This document shows, in pieces, positions 24,446 through 33,941 of a stretch of DNA of 64,000 nucleotides; position 1 is the stretch's first letter; the number at the start of each line of letters is the position of its first letter. This DNA is from Hungatella sp. UBA4396 (GTDB lineage: Bacteria > Bacillota > Clostridia > Lachnospirales > Lachnospiraceae): NCBI GenBank assembly GCA_002389905.1, contig DGRE01000019.1, positions 62,001 through 126,000 on the forward strand, given 5' to 3'. A model generated the notes under the pieces. The model did no database searches. It saw nothing but the letters and a program-made list of their open reading frames with translations, and had not been told where the DNA came from. The translations under genes were made by a program, and so were the position numbers.

Positions 24446-25432
24446 ATGGCTCTGAGCAATTCACAATACGATGCCATCATGCGGGCCTATGGGCAGCAGC
24501 AGTTTAAAAACCGCCATGAACAAGAGGAACGGATTGCAGAAGTATATGGCAGAATTCCGGTTATGAAAGAGCTTGATGATTCCATCAGCACCAAGGCGGT
24601 AGCCAGTGCCCGCAGGCTGCTGGAAGGAGACCAGGAAGCTCTTAAGGAGATGCGGAGTGAAATCGCAGACTTAAGGGAACAAAAAAGCGTGCTTTTAAAA
24701 TCAGCAGGCTTTCCAGCGGATTATATGGAAATGAAATACCGTTGTTCCAATTGTAAAGATACGGGATATGCAGAAGGAAGAAAATGTCATTGCTTCCGCC
24801 AGTCTGAGATGAAGTATCTCTATGCCCAGTCAAATATTGAGGGAATTGTCGCCGTTGAAAATTTCAGCACCTTTTCCTACAAATATTTTGACGACACCAG
24901 AGTGCTTCCGGTCCTTAACCGGACCGTAAAGCAGTATATGGGACAGGTTGTGGAAATCTGCCGGAACTTTGTGGAGAGATTTTCCAAGGACCACGGAAAT
25001 CTGCTTTTTACAGGTCCTACAGGGGTTGGAAAGACCTTTCTCACTAACTGCATTGCAAAGGAGCTGATGGACCAGTATTATTCCGTCATCTACCTGTCTG
25101 CCAATGACTTGTTTGAGGTGTTTTCCAAAAACCGGTTTGATTACCAGAATGAGGAAGATATGAGGGGCATGTACCAGTATATTTTAGACTGTGATCTTCT
25201 GATCATTGATGACCTGGGAACGGAACTAAATAACAGCTTCACTTCCTCTGAACTGTTTTACTGCATCAATGAACGGCTCAATTCCTCAAAGTCCACCATT
25301 ATTTCCACCAATCATCCCATGAATGAACTGAGGGACCGTTATACGGAACGTGTGACTTCCCGGTTGATCAGCCGCTACACGGTGATTCCTCTTTACGGCG
25401 ATGATATCCGCATCAGGAAGAAGGCAAAATAA
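24446..25432 (+). CDS. Helicase loader ATPase, DnaI/DnaC type
   Basis: A 328-residue AAA+ protein. The N-terminal helical region leads into a zinc-binding motif C100-x2-C103-x10-C114-x-C116. The ATPase core follows: Walker A GPTGVGKT at 190-197, Walker B LLIIDDLG near 253, sensor residues in STNHP, and an arginine-finger region near the C-terminus (RLISRY). It should load the replicative helicase with the preceding DnaD-like protein. The ribosome site GGAAGGAGG is strong. DnaC-like proteins are also carried by phages and transposons, but here the dnaD partner and housekeeping context favour the chromosomal role. Confidence 0.9.
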   Translation: MALSNSQYDAIMRAYGQQQFKNRHEQEERIAEVYGRIPVMKELDDSISTKAVASARRLLEGDQEALKEMRSEIADLREQKSVLLKSAGFPADYMEMKYRCSNCKDTGYAEGRKCHCFRQSEMKYLYAQSNIEGIVAVENFSTFSYKYFDDTRVLPVLNRTVKQYMGQVVEICRNFVERFSKDHGNLLFTGPTGVGKTFLTNCIAKELMDQYYSVIYLSANDLFEVFSKNRFDYQNEEDMRGMYQYILDCDLLIIDDLGTELNNSFTSSELFYCINERLNSSKSTIISTNHPMNELRDRYTERVTSRLISRYTVIPLYGDDIRIRKKAK

Positions 25433-25442
25433 GCCGATAGCC

Positions 25443-25471
25443 TTGACTATTGACCCACTTAATGATATAAA
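25443..25471 (+). promoter_or_regulatory. Promoter of ribose-phosphate pyrophosphokinase gene
   Basis: TTGACT at 25443-25448 and TATAAA at 25466-25471 are separated by 17 bases, about 43 bases before the start codon. Confidence 0.65.
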
Positions 25472-25513
25472 AGAACCGTTGCAAGGCAATTGAATACGTT
25501 GGAGGAAAAAACA

Positions 25514-26692
25514 ATGCTTTACGAAGAGAAAATTATAGAGACCATTCCGGTAGGCCCTCTTGGCCTGGTGCCGCTTATGAGCTGCAAGGAAATGGGGAAT
25601 AAGGTCAACGATTATCTGGTGTCCTGGAGGAATGAGAGGGAGAGTGAGCATAAGTCTACCATTGCTTTTTCCGGTTATCAGAGGGATTCCTACATCATCG
25701 GAGCCAAGACCCCCAGATTCGGAACCGGAGAGGCCAAAGGAACCCTTCAGGAGTCAGTACGCGGAGATGATCTCTATTTTATGGTAGATGTGTGCAATTA
25801 CAGCCTTACCTATTCCCTGTGCGGAATGACCAACCACATGTCACCTGACGACCATTTTCAGGATTTAAAGCGTCTGATCGCAGCTTCCGCAGGCAAGGCC
25901 CGCAGAATCAACGTGATCATGCCCTTCTTATATGAAAGCAGACAGCACAAGAGGACAAGCAGGGAATCCTTAGACTGTGCCCTGGCACTTCGGGAGCTGG
26001 TGAACATGGGAGTGGAAAATATCATCACCTTTGATGCCCATGACCCAAGAGTCCAGAACGCCATTCCCTTACGGGGCTTTGAAACGGTTCAGCCCATTTA
26101 CCAGTTTATCAAGTATCTGTTAAAAGAAGAAAAGGAACTGGAAATTGACAACGACCATATGATGGTCATCAGCCCTGATGAAGGCGGTATGGGACGTGCT
26201 GTATATTTTGCAAACGTTCTGGGCCTTGATATGGGTATGTTCTATAAGCGCCGGGATTACACCCAGATTGTCAACGGACGCAATCCAATTGTTGCCCATG
26301 AGTTCCTGGGAAGCAGTGTGGAAGGCAAGGATGTGATCATTGTTGACGATATGATCTCTTCCGGAGAAAGCATGCTTGATGTTGCCAAAGAACTTAAGAG
26401 AAGAAAAGCCAGAAAGGTATTTGTCTGCTCTACCTTCGGACTCTTTACCAACGGTCTTGCGAAGTTTGATGAATATTATGAGAATGGTCTTATTGACCGG
26501 ATTCTGACCACCAACCTGGTATACCAGACCCCGGATCTCCTTTCCAGACCTTATTATATTAATGTGGATATGAGCAAATACATTGCTCTTATCATAGATA
26601 ATTTAAACCATGATGCGTCCTTAAGCGAGCTGCTGAATCCAACAGGCAGAATCAACCGCATTCTGGAGCGTTACAGGGCCGGAGACAGGTAA
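25514..26692 (+). CDS. prs: Ribose-phosphate pyrophosphokinase (long form)
   Basis: The 392-residue enzyme is predicted to make PRPP from ribose 5-phosphate and ATP for nucleotide, histidine and tryptophan synthesis. The PRPP-binding loop VIIVDDMISSGES is at 274-286, and the catalytic-flap region contains SRQHKRTSRESL. It is about 75 residues longer than common bacterial Prs proteins (near 315), mainly from an N-terminal extension and inserts, a form I associate with clostridial Prs-like proteins. ATG 25514 follows GGAGG with suitable spacing; the frame open from 25490 lacks its own site. It is flanked by its own promoter and terminator. Confidence 0.88.
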   Translation: MLYEEKIIETIPVGPLGLVPLMSCKEMGNKVNDYLVSWRNERESEHKSTIAFSGYQRDSYIIGAKTPRFGTGEAKGTLQESVRGDDLYFMVDVCNYSLTYSLCGMTNHMSPDDHFQDLKRLIAASAGKARRINVIMPFLYESRQHKRTSRESLDCALALRELVNMGVENIITFDAHDPRVQNAIPLRGFETVQPIYQFIKYLLKEEKELEIDNDHMMVISPDEGGMGRAVYFANVLGLDMGMFYKRRDYTQIVNGRNPIVAHEFLGSSVEGKDVIIVDDMISSGESMLDVAKELKRRKARKVFVCSTFGLFTNGLAKFDEYYENGLIDRILTTNLVYQTPDLLSRPYYINVDMSKYIALIIDNLNHDASLSELLNPTGRINRILERYRAGDR

Positions 26693-26727
26693 TTTTAAAC
26701 TTGGTTTAAACATAAAAGAGATATAAA

Positions 26728-26775
26728 GAGGCACCTGAAAGCTGAATTGTAAAAAACAGCTTTCAGGTGCCTCTT
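26728..26775 (+). terminator. Strong hairpin terminator
   Basis: A 17-bp perfect stem (26728-26744 with 26757-26773), after the prs gene and before the convergent yhaN. The T-run is short, but an A/T-rich tract lies on both sides, so it may act in both directions. Confidence 0.85.
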
Positions 26776-26823
26776 ATCATGCCTTTTGGTTATTCTGTTT
26801 TGCAGAACAAACCGGCTCAATGA

Positions 26824-28686
26824 TTATATTTCTACTAAATGATAAGGAATCAAATTTGCGGTCAGCATCTGGGCTTCCCTCTGATGGCAGGTGAAAATGA
26901 TGATCTGGTCGGAATAAGTGTTTACCAGCCATTTTAAGGCAGTACGGAGCCTGTCATCGTCATACAGCACAAAGCTGTCATCAAAGATAAAGGGCATCCG
27001 CTCGGTGTTCTCCTGGACTAAAGAAGAGGCTGCCAGACGGAGGGCCAGATACACCTGGTCCATGGTGCCGCTGCTGACCTGCTCCAGTGGAACCAGCTTG
27101 GTCTTTGTATTTAAAAACACATTAAGGTTTTCATCCACGCTCATGCTGGTATAAATCCCTCCTGTGATTCCGGCAATCAAGTCAGAGGCAGTCTTATTCA
27201 AATACAGGCCAAAGGAATCCCGGATGGAGGAGGAGAGGGTGGTCATGGTTTCCAGGGCCAGATCAATGGCGGATATTTCCTCCCGGATGCGGTCATTTTC
27301 CTCTAAAATATGTTTCAGACCTTCTGCCTGAGTCTTGCAGCTGGATAAATGCTCCAGCTTTTTCTCCAGCTCCCATTGGCTTTTCTGCTGCTTTTCAATG
27401 GATTCCCCGCAGCCCTCCTGCTCCTTCTGAAGCTGTTCAATATCAGCCGCTTTTTGGCCGATAGCGTCCTCTGATTTGGTGACAGCTTTGCAGAGCCGGG
27501 TGAATTCCGCCATCCTGGCCTGGAAGGCTTTCATGGCATCCTCAGAGATATCTGTATTCCCCAGGTGCCTGGAGAGGATTTCCTGGAGAACCTTGGCGCT
27601 CATCTCCATATCCCGCTGGCTGTGCCTCATCCGGAGAAAGAGAATCAGGCCGATCAGATAGAATATAATGGAAGCTCCAATAAAAAGCCCTACTAAGAGG
27701 ATGAGATCCAATCCGTAATAAGCTGTAAAATAATTGGATTCTCCCAGATAGTACAGCACGACCGTACAGCATAAAAGCAGAGTAGCAATGACCAGAGAGA
27801 GAATGGAGCATATTTTTCTGGGCCTTTTTTGGCAGGAGGTTTTTGCTTCCATATACTCATCAAAGGTTTCCTGGGCCTTTTCCGAATAGGCATGAATGGA
27901 GTCCTGATCGGAAAACTGGTTACTGGTCAGCATCTGCCGCCCTCTGGCAACCTTTTGAAGCAATTCTTCTTTTTCCTTCTGCCGCTCTTCTAAGGTGGTT
28001 TTCACCTCAGAACGCCGTTTCTGGTAAGTCTGGATCTGGTTTTCATATTCAGGAGAGGAAATCTCCTTTTCCGTATTCCTGATCTCGCTTAAGAGAGAGG
28101 TGTAAGTGCGGGCGGCTTCAGGAACCATCTGAGCCTCCAGCTCCTTTCGCTGGGACTTTAAAAGGGCCGCAGCCTTTGTGATATTAAGGGATAAATTTCC
28201 CGTAGTATTTAAGTTGGCGATGTAATTTTTTAACTCAGAAACCATTCCCTCGTCAGTAGCGCTCTTTAACTGTCCGATGCTGACTGTATTGATGTAAGCA
28301 GATTCACTTAAACCGCACAGCAGATCGTCTAAAAATGCCTTGGTAGGTTCCACTTCCCTTCCGGCGGTTTCATCTACAATTTTAAATTCTTTCTTATTCT
28401 TCTGAAAGGTGCGCTCAATCCGGTAAATGTGATTCTTGTGCTCCAGCCGTATCTGCCCCTCGTAAGTACCGCTGTTTTCCCAGGGCTCGTATTTGGTATA
28501 AAGGTCATTTCTAGAAGCCCGTCCCCGCTGGCGTTCGATACCGAAAAGCATTCCCCGGATAAAGGTATGTATGGTGGACTTTCCGGCTTCATTTTTGCCG
28601 TAGACAATGTTAAGCCCATCCCGGAAGGAAAGGTTTCTTCCATGGAATTTCCCGAAGCCGTTGATATAGATATCCAGTATTTTCAT
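26824..28686 (-). CDS. yhaN: YhaN-like SMC/SbcC-type ATPase
   Basis: The 620-residue protein starts with an AAA_27/SbcC-like nucleotide-binding half (FGKFHGRNLSF, then Walker A YGKNEAGKST near residue 30) and continues as coiled coil. It ends with the second half: signature SSGTMDQVYLALRLA and Walker B FIFDDSF. Between the coils, at about residues 290-345, are two strongly hydrophobic segments that look like membrane helices. It is encoded directly after a SbcD-like nuclease gene (3-base gap), so the pair resembles YhaO-YhaN and Mre11-Rad50-type complexes acting on DNA ends. Confidence 0.88.
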   Translation of the reverse strand: MKILDIYINGFGKFHGRNLSFRDGLNIVYGKNEAGKSTIHTFIRGMLFGIERQRGRASRNDLYTKYEPWENSGTYEGQIRLEHKNHIYRIERTFQKNKKEFKIVDETAGREVEPTKAFLDDLLCGLSESAYINTVSIGQLKSATDEGMVSELKNYIANLNTTGNLSLNITKAAALLKSQRKELEAQMVPEAARTYTSLLSEIRNTEKEISSPEYENQIQTYQKRRSEVKTTLEERQKEKEELLQKVARGRQMLTSNQFSDQDSIHAYSEKAQETFDEYMEAKTSCQKRPRKICSILSLVIATLLLCCTVVLYYLGESNYFTAYYGLDLILLVGLFIGASIIFYLIGLILFLRMRHSQRDMEMSAKVLQEILSRHLGNTDISEDAMKAFQARMAEFTRLCKAVTKSEDAIGQKAADIEQLQKEQEGCGESIEKQQKSQWELEKKLEHLSSCKTQAEGLKHILEENDRIREEISAIDLALETMTTLSSSIRDSFGLYLNKTASDLIAGITGGIYTSMSVDENLNVFLNTKTKLVPLEQVSSGTMDQVYLALRLAASSLVQENTERMPFIFDDSFVLYDDDRLRTALKWLVNTYSDQIIIFTCHQREAQMLTANLIPYHLVEI

Positions 28687-28689
28687 GGG

Positions 28690-29760
28690 TCAGCTCCTTT
28701 CGTCCGTTGTGTGCAGCAGAGCATTGATGCCGTAATGAAGGGCCTTTTTTTCCACCGGGCTCATCTCCGGTTTTTGAAGGGCCTGGATGAAGAAGCCGAT
28801 CATATCGCTGGGGTGTTCTGCAAACAGGGCGGAAAAGTCATACTGAGGCTCGGATTCGTCAATGATATCCATGATCTTAAACCGGGTGGAGAGCATTTCC
28901 AAGTCAAAGGAAATATCAGGGTCCCTCATCCCCCGGATGCGGAAGCGGAAGATGTTTTCCGTTCCCCGGTTCTGGATCTCCTGGGTGATCTTCATTGCCA
29001 GCTCCGTATTGGTGGTGGCAGTGGTCACGTTGACCGCCAGTGATATATATTGAAGCTTTGCCAAGGGGATGAACTTTAATGAAGTTACCACCCGGGTCAC
29101 TTCATTGATATCACCCACCATCATTCCATGGGGGCCGGACTCTGTCTTGTCCAGAGGCTCCAGAGAGCCTGCAAAGGCCATTCTGTTTTCCAGAAGGATC
29201 TCAGGGCGGTGGATATGTCCCATGGCAATATAAGAGAAATCAAGGCTGCTCATAGCGCCTTTATCAAAGGGGATGTGGTTGGCATCACCTCCATGGCCCA
29301 AAAGAACATGGATGCGCCCATTATTCGGCACCTTCAAATGATCCAGCCGGTTTTCCGGGATTTCAGCAGAATGATAGCTGAAGCCGTAGACTTCCGTATT
29401 GATTTCCTTAAAGTAAACGCTTTCCAGCTCTTCTCCCATTAAGTAGGTCACATTGGGAGCCCAGGTAAAGCTTAAAAGTGCGGAATTGCTTCTGATGCGG
29501 TCGTGATTGCCTGCAATGATGACCACATGAACCGTGGGTATGGTAGAAAACAAATAATTCACTTCTTTTAAGTCTTTGGCAAGAGGCTGGCGGTGAAATA
29601 AGTCTCCGGATATGAAAAGGCAGTCAGCTTCCAGAAACTTTGCCTGTGTCACGGCCCTTGCAAAGGTGTCCTTAATATCCTGGCACCGTTCCTTGCTCCA
29701 CGGCTTGTCGCTGTCCGGGCTCATCCCCCAGTGAACATCTGCAATATGTATGAATTTCAT
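28690..29760 (-). CDS. yhaO: YhaO-like metallophosphoesterase (SbcD/Mre11 family)
   Basis: The 356-residue protein has the calcineurin-like phosphoesterase motifs: D8-x-H10 in IADVHWG, GDLFHR near residue 50, GNHDR near residue 85, and the later GHGGDANH and GHIHRPE metal-binding histidines. It should be the nuclease subunit working with the YhaN-like ATPase downstream. Its start lies about 90 bases from the asnS stop, with GAGGTAATAAC upstream of ATG. Confidence 0.9.
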   Translation of the reverse strand: MKFIHIADVHWGMSPDSDKPWSKERCQDIKDTFARAVTQAKFLEADCLFISGDLFHRQPLAKDLKEVNYLFSTIPTVHVVIIAGNHDRIRSNSALLSFTWAPNVTYLMGEELESVYFKEINTEVYGFSYHSAEIPENRLDHLKVPNNGRIHVLLGHGGDANHIPFDKGAMSSLDFSYIAMGHIHRPEILLENRMAFAGSLEPLDKTESGPHGMMVGDINEVTRVVTSLKFIPLAKLQYISLAVNVTTATTNTELAMKITQEIQNRGTENIFRFRIRGMRDPDISFDLEMLSTRFKIMDIIDESEPQYDFSALFAEHPSDMIGFFIQALQKPEMSPVEKKALHYGINALLHTTDERS

Positions 29761-29810
29761 TGTTATTACCTCGCTGTTTTTGCGGTTTGGCCATGTATAG
29801 CCTGATTGTA

Positions 29811-29845
29811 AACAACTTCCCTGCCGGAAAGGAAGGGAAGTTGTT
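29811..29845 (-). terminator. Hairpin terminator of asnS
   Basis: An 11-bp perfect stem (29811-29821 with 29835-29845) lies just downstream of the asnS stop on the minus strand, with a short T-rich tail. It separates asnS from yhaO-yhaN. Confidence 0.65.
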
Positions 29846-29852
29846 TCACAGA

Positions 29853-31244
29853 TTAAAGTTCACAGTTGTTAACAGTTCTTGGGAAGGGAACCACATCGCG
29901 GATGTTGCCCATTCCGGTCAGATACATAACGCAGCGCTCAAAGCCTAAGCCAAAGCCTGCATGACGGGTGGAACCGTATTTTCTTAAGTCAAGGTAAAAC
30001 TCATAATCTTCTTTATTAAGGCCGGACTCCTCCATGCGCTCTACCAGCTTCTGGTAGTTGTCCTCACGCTGGCTTCCGCCGATGATCTCTCCGATTCCGG
30101 GAACCAGACAGTCCACAGCAGCCACAGTCTTTCCATCCGGGTTCAGCTTCATATAGAAGGCCTTGATCTCCTTGGGATAGTCGGTGACGAAAACAGGCTT
30201 TTTATACAACTCTTCTGTCAGATAACGCTCGTGTTCTGTCTGCAGGTCACAGCCCCAGGATACCTTATAATCGAACTCTTCATTGTGCTTTTCCAGCAGC
30301 TCAATGGCTTCGGTATAAGTCACACGAGCGAATTCGGAATTTAACACATGGTTTAAACGGTCTAAAAGACCCTTGTCCACAAACTGGTTGAAGAAGTTCA
30401 TTTCCTCGGGAGCCTTCTCCAGAACAAAGCGGATGATATATTTTAACATGGACTCTGCCAGCTCCATATCATCGTTTAAATCAGCAAATGCCATCTCAGG
30501 CTCAATCATCCAGAACTCAGCCGCGTGGCGTGTGGTGTTGGAGTTTTCCGCACGGAAAGTAGGTCCGAAGGTATAGATATTGCGGAATGCCATGGCATAG
30601 GTTTCTCCGTTAAGCTGTCCGCTGACCGTTAAGTTGGTAGGCTTTCCGAAGAAATCCTGGGAAAAGTCTACATCTCCCTCTTTGGTCTTTGGAATATTTG
30701 CTAAGTCCATGGTAGTGACCTGGAACATCTCTCCGGCTCCCTCGCAGTCGCTTCCGGTAATAATGGGAGTGTGAACATAAACGAAGTCCCCCTCCTGGAA
30801 AAACTGGTGGATGGCGTAGGCGATTAAGGAGCGGACACGGAACACTGCCTGGAAGGTGTTGGTTCTGGGGCGCAGATGGGAAATGGTCCTCAAATATTCA
30901 AAGGAATGGCGCTTTTTCTGAAGAGGGTAATCAGGTGCCGAAGGGCCTTCAATCAATATTTCCTCAGCCTGAATTTCAAAGGGCTGTTTTGCCTCCGGTG
31001 TGGCTACCAGGGTTCCGGTGACGATGACGGCTGCTCCGATATTCAGTTTGGAAATGTCAGAAAAGTTCTCCATGGTGTCATGATAGACGATCTGAAGTGT
31101 TTCAAAATAAGTTCCGTCATTTAAAACAATGAAGCCAAAGGACTTGGAATCCCTTAAGCTTCTCACCCAGCCGCCTATGGTGACTCTGGTGTTTAAGAAG
31201 GATTCCTTGCTCTTATATATTTGTCTTACTGTTGTCAAATCCAT
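29853..31244 (-). CDS. asnS: Asparaginyl-tRNA synthetase
   Basis: A 463-residue class IIb synthetase. The N-terminal OB-fold anticodon-binding domain contains VTIGGWVRSLRDSKSFGFI, and the catalytic domain has motif 2 (FRAENSNTTRHAAEFWMIE) and motif 3 (GFGLGFERCVMYLTG). The combination GSDCEGAGEMFQVT in the active site is typical of AsnRS rather than AspRS. Length is standard. It charges tRNA-Asn in the cytoplasm. A good promoter lies upstream on the minus strand. Confidence 0.96.
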   Translation of the reverse strand: MDLTTVRQIYKSKESFLNTRVTIGGWVRSLRDSKSFGFIVLNDGTYFETLQIVYHDTMENFSDISKLNIGAAVIVTGTLVATPEAKQPFEIQAEEILIEGPSAPDYPLQKKRHSFEYLRTISHLRPRTNTFQAVFRVRSLIAYAIHQFFQEGDFVYVHTPIITGSDCEGAGEMFQVTTMDLANIPKTKEGDVDFSQDFFGKPTNLTVSGQLNGETYAMAFRNIYTFGPTFRAENSNTTRHAAEFWMIEPEMAFADLNDDMELAESMLKYIIRFVLEKAPEEMNFFNQFVDKGLLDRLNHVLNSEFARVTYTEAIELLEKHNEEFDYKVSWGCDLQTEHERYLTEELYKKPVFVTDYPKEIKAFYMKLNPDGKTVAAVDCLVPGIGEIIGGSQREDNYQKLVERMEESGLNKEDYEFYLDLRKYGSTRHAGFGLGFERCVMYLTGMGNIRDVVPFPRTVNNCEL

Positions 31245-31282
31245 AATGGTTTCTCCTTTTGCGTGTTGGCATACTTACTAAG

Positions 31283-31311
31283 ATTATACTGTACTTTGAC
31301 CTTTGATTCAA
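31283..31311 (-). promoter_or_regulatory. Promoter of asnS
   Basis: On the minus strand TTGAAT (31306-31311) and TATAAT (31283-31288) are 17 bases apart, about 40 bases upstream of the asnS start codon. Confidence 0.7.
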
Positions 31312-31455
31312 GGGGGGATGCACAAAAACATGGCTTATAGACAAAGTTATGTACGGAAAATAGGTATTTAACCCCTAAAGTCTGTGCAGTTACAAAAAAG
31401 GCATGAATAATGTCGGAAAATGCACAAAAAAATATCGTAATATTTCAAAAATTTG

Positions 31456-31484
31456 TTCACTATTCGTCAAATGTATGGTATAAT
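31456..31484 (+). promoter_or_regulatory. Promoter of glgC operon
   Basis: TTCACT at 31456-31461 and a perfect TATAAT at 31479-31484 have 17-base spacing, about 40 bases before the glgC start. The A/T-rich stretch from 31312 to 31455 contains no gene. Confidence 0.7.
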
Positions 31485-31523
31485 GCTAGTACAATAAAAT
31501 TCTAACAGCAAGAGGTGATAAAC

Positions 31524-32798
31524 GTGATTAAAAAAGAAATGATTGCCATGCTTTTAGCTGGCGGACAGGGAAGCCGTTTGGGCGTGCTCACGCAGAAGGT
31601 GGCCAAACCAGCAGTATCTTTTGGAGGAAAGTACCGCATTATTGATTTCCCGCTAAGCAACTGTATCAACTCCGGAGTAGATACAGTAGGAGTTCTGACC
31701 CAGTATCAGCCATTACGTTTGAATACCCATATAGGAATTGGAATTCCGTGGGATTTAGACCGCAATGTAGGCGGTGTCACCATTCTTCCGCCATATGAAA
31801 AGAGCAAGGGAAGCGACTGGTATACAGGAACCGCAAACGCAATCTACCAGAACTTAGAGTATATGGAGACCTACAATCCGGAGTACGTTTTAATATTGTC
31901 AGGCGACCATATCTATAAGATGGATTATGAGGTTATGCTGGAATACCACAAAGCCAATAATGCTGATATCACCATTGCTGCCATGCCTGTACCGATTGAA
32001 GAGGCCAGCCGGTTCGGAATTCTGATTACCGATGAGAATAACCGGATCACGGAATTTGAGGAGAAGCCGGAGAACCCCAGAAGCAACCTGGCTTCCATGG
32101 GAATTTACATATTCAGCTGGAAGGTGCTCAGAGACGCCCTGATCAAGATGTCCGAGGTTCCGGGCTGCGATTTCGGCAAGCACATCATCCCTTACTGCTT
32201 CGAATCAGGCGGACGGGTATTTGCCTATGAATACAACGGCTACTGGAAGGATGTAGGCACCCTTGGTTCTTACTGGGAGGCCAACATGGAACTGATCGAT
32301 ATTATTCCTGAGTTTAACCTTTATGAGGAGTACTGGAAGATTTATACTAAGAGCGACATCATTCCGCCTCAGTATGTATCACAGGATGCGGTCATTGACA
32401 GAACCATTATAGGAGAAGGATCGGAGATCTGCGGAGAAGTCTATAATTCTGTCATCGGCGCAGGTGTCGTCATTAAAAAAGGCGCTGTAGTCAGGGATTC
32501 CATCATCATGCGGGAAAGTGTTGTGGGAGAGAATTCCAAGGTTTACAAAGCCATTATTGCAGAGAACGTAAAGATCGGGGACAATACGGAGATTGGAGTC
32601 GGAGAGTACAGCGAAAGCAAATACGATCCTAAGGTATACCAGTTTGACCTGGTGACGGTGGGAGAAAATTCGATCATTCCCGGCAATGTAAAGGTCGGAA
32701 AAAACACGGCGATCGTGGGGGAGACAACGCCAGAGGATTACCATGGCGGAGAACTGGCTAGCGGAGATTACATCATAAAGGCAGGTGGTATGCGATGA
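31524..32798 (+). CDS. glgC: Glucose-1-phosphate adenylyltransferase, catalytic subunit
   Basis: The 424-residue enzyme makes ADP-glucose for glycogen synthesis. The nucleotidyltransferase signature MLLAGGQGSRLGVLT lies near the N-terminus, and conserved FPLSNCINSG and SGDHIYKMDY segments mark the active site. A C-terminal left-handed beta-helix (repeats such as VIGAGVVIKKGAVVRDSII) is the regulatory part. Start GTG 31524 is favoured because GAGGTG lies 6 bases before it and the protein then begins MIKKEMIAMLLAGG as in relatives. Overlaps glgD by 4 bases (ATGA). Confidence 0.95.
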   Translation: MIKKEMIAMLLAGGQGSRLGVLTQKVAKPAVSFGGKYRIIDFPLSNCINSGVDTVGVLTQYQPLRLNTHIGIGIPWDLDRNVGGVTILPPYEKSKGSDWYTGTANAIYQNLEYMETYNPEYVLILSGDHIYKMDYEVMLEYHKANNADITIAAMPVPIEEASRFGILITDENNRITEFEEKPENPRSNLASMGIYIFSWKVLRDALIKMSEVPGCDFGKHIIPYCFESGGRVFAYEYNGYWKDVGTLGSYWEANMELIDIIPEFNLYEEYWKIYTKSDIIPPQYVSQDAVIDRTIIGEGSEICGEVYNSVIGAGVVIKKGAVVRDSIIMRESVVGENSKVYKAIIAENVKIGDNTEIGVGEYSESKYDPKVYQFDLVTVGENSIIPGNVKVGKNTAIVGETTPEDYHGGELASGDYIIKAGGMR

Positions 32799-33916
32799 GA
32801 GCAATAGGAATTATATTAGCAGGCGGAAACAGTAGGAGGATGAAGGAATTATCCAGTAAAAGGGCGATTTCAGCCATGCCCATTGCAGGCAGCTATCGCA
32901 GCATTGACTTTGCCCTCAGCAACATGACAAATTCCCATATTCAGAACGTGGCAGTTTTGACCCAGTATAATTCCAGGTCCCTTCATCTGCATTTAAGTTC
33001 ATCCAAGTGGTGGGATTTTGGAAGAAAGCAGGGAGGCTTGTTCGTATTTACCCCGACCATTACTGCAGAGAGCAGTGACTGGTACCGCGGTACGGCTGAC
33101 GCCCTCTATCAGAATCTGAACTTTTTAAAGAACAGCCATGAGCCTTATGTGGTGATCGCAGCAGGTGACGGCATCTATAAACTGGATTATGCCAAGGTTT
33201 TGGAATATCATATTGAGAAAAAAGCGGACATCACTGTGGTGTGCTCCCAGCTTCAGCAGGGAGAGGACGTTACCCGTTTCGGATTTGTTCAGACCAACGA
33301 AGACGGAAGGATTACAGAGTTTGAAGAAAAGCCCATGGTAACCACTTCCAATACGGTTTCCTGCGGAATCTATGTAATCCGCAGACGCCAGCTGATCGAG
33401 CTGATCGAGCGCTGCGTGATGGAAGATTCCTATGATTTTGTAAGCGACATTCTGGTGCGCTACCGGAACTTAAAGAGAATCTATGCTTATAAGCTGAACT
33501 CCTACTGGAGCAACATCGCTTCCGTGGAATCTTACTATAAGACCAACATGGATTTCTTAAAACCGGAAGTGAGGGATTACTTTTTCTGTCAGTCTCCTGA
33601 GGTCTATTCTAAGATCGACGATCTGCCGCCGGCTAAGTATAATCCGGGTTCAGCAGTCAAGAACAGCCTGATTTCCAGCGGAAGCATCATCAACGGAGTG
33701 GTGGAAAATTCCGTTTTATTTAAAAAGGTATATGTGGGAAATAACTGCGTCATTAAGAATTCCATTATTTTGAATGACGTATATATAGGGGATAATACGG
33801 TGATTGAAAACTGTATTGTGGAAAGCCGGGACACCATTCGGGCCAACACTACCCATATCGGGTCACCGGATGACATAAAAGTCGTTTTGGAAAAGAACGA
33901 AAGATACGCATTATAA
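32795..33916 (+). CDS. glgD: Glucose-1-phosphate adenylyltransferase, GlgD regulatory subunit
   Basis: The 373-residue paralogue of GlgC has the altered start IILAGGNSRRMKELS instead of the intact catalytic glycine-rich loop, which is the usual mark of GlgD. In Firmicutes it pairs with GlgC and raises activity of the complex. A beta-helix region fills the C-terminal third (VYVGNNCVIKNSIIL, VYIGDNTVIENCIV). Translation is coupled to glgC by an ATGA overlap. Confidence 0.94.
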   Translation: MRAIGIILAGGNSRRMKELSSKRAISAMPIAGSYRSIDFALSNMTNSHIQNVAVLTQYNSRSLHLHLSSSKWWDFGRKQGGLFVFTPTITAESSDWYRGTADALYQNLNFLKNSHEPYVVIAAGDGIYKLDYAKVLEYHIEKKADITVVCSQLQQGEDVTRFGFVQTNEDGRITEFEEKPMVTTSNTVSCGIYVIRRRQLIELIERCVMEDSYDFVSDILVRYRNLKRIYAYKLNSYWSNIASVESYYKTNMDFLKPEVRDYFFCQSPEVYSKIDDLPPAKYNPGSAVKNSLISSGSIINGVVENSVLFKKVYVGNNCVIKNSIILNDVYIGDNTVIENCIVESRDTIRANTTHIGSPDDIKVVLEKNERYAL

Positions 33917-33941
33917 GGATTGCGGTGGGAGGGGTTTTAAC

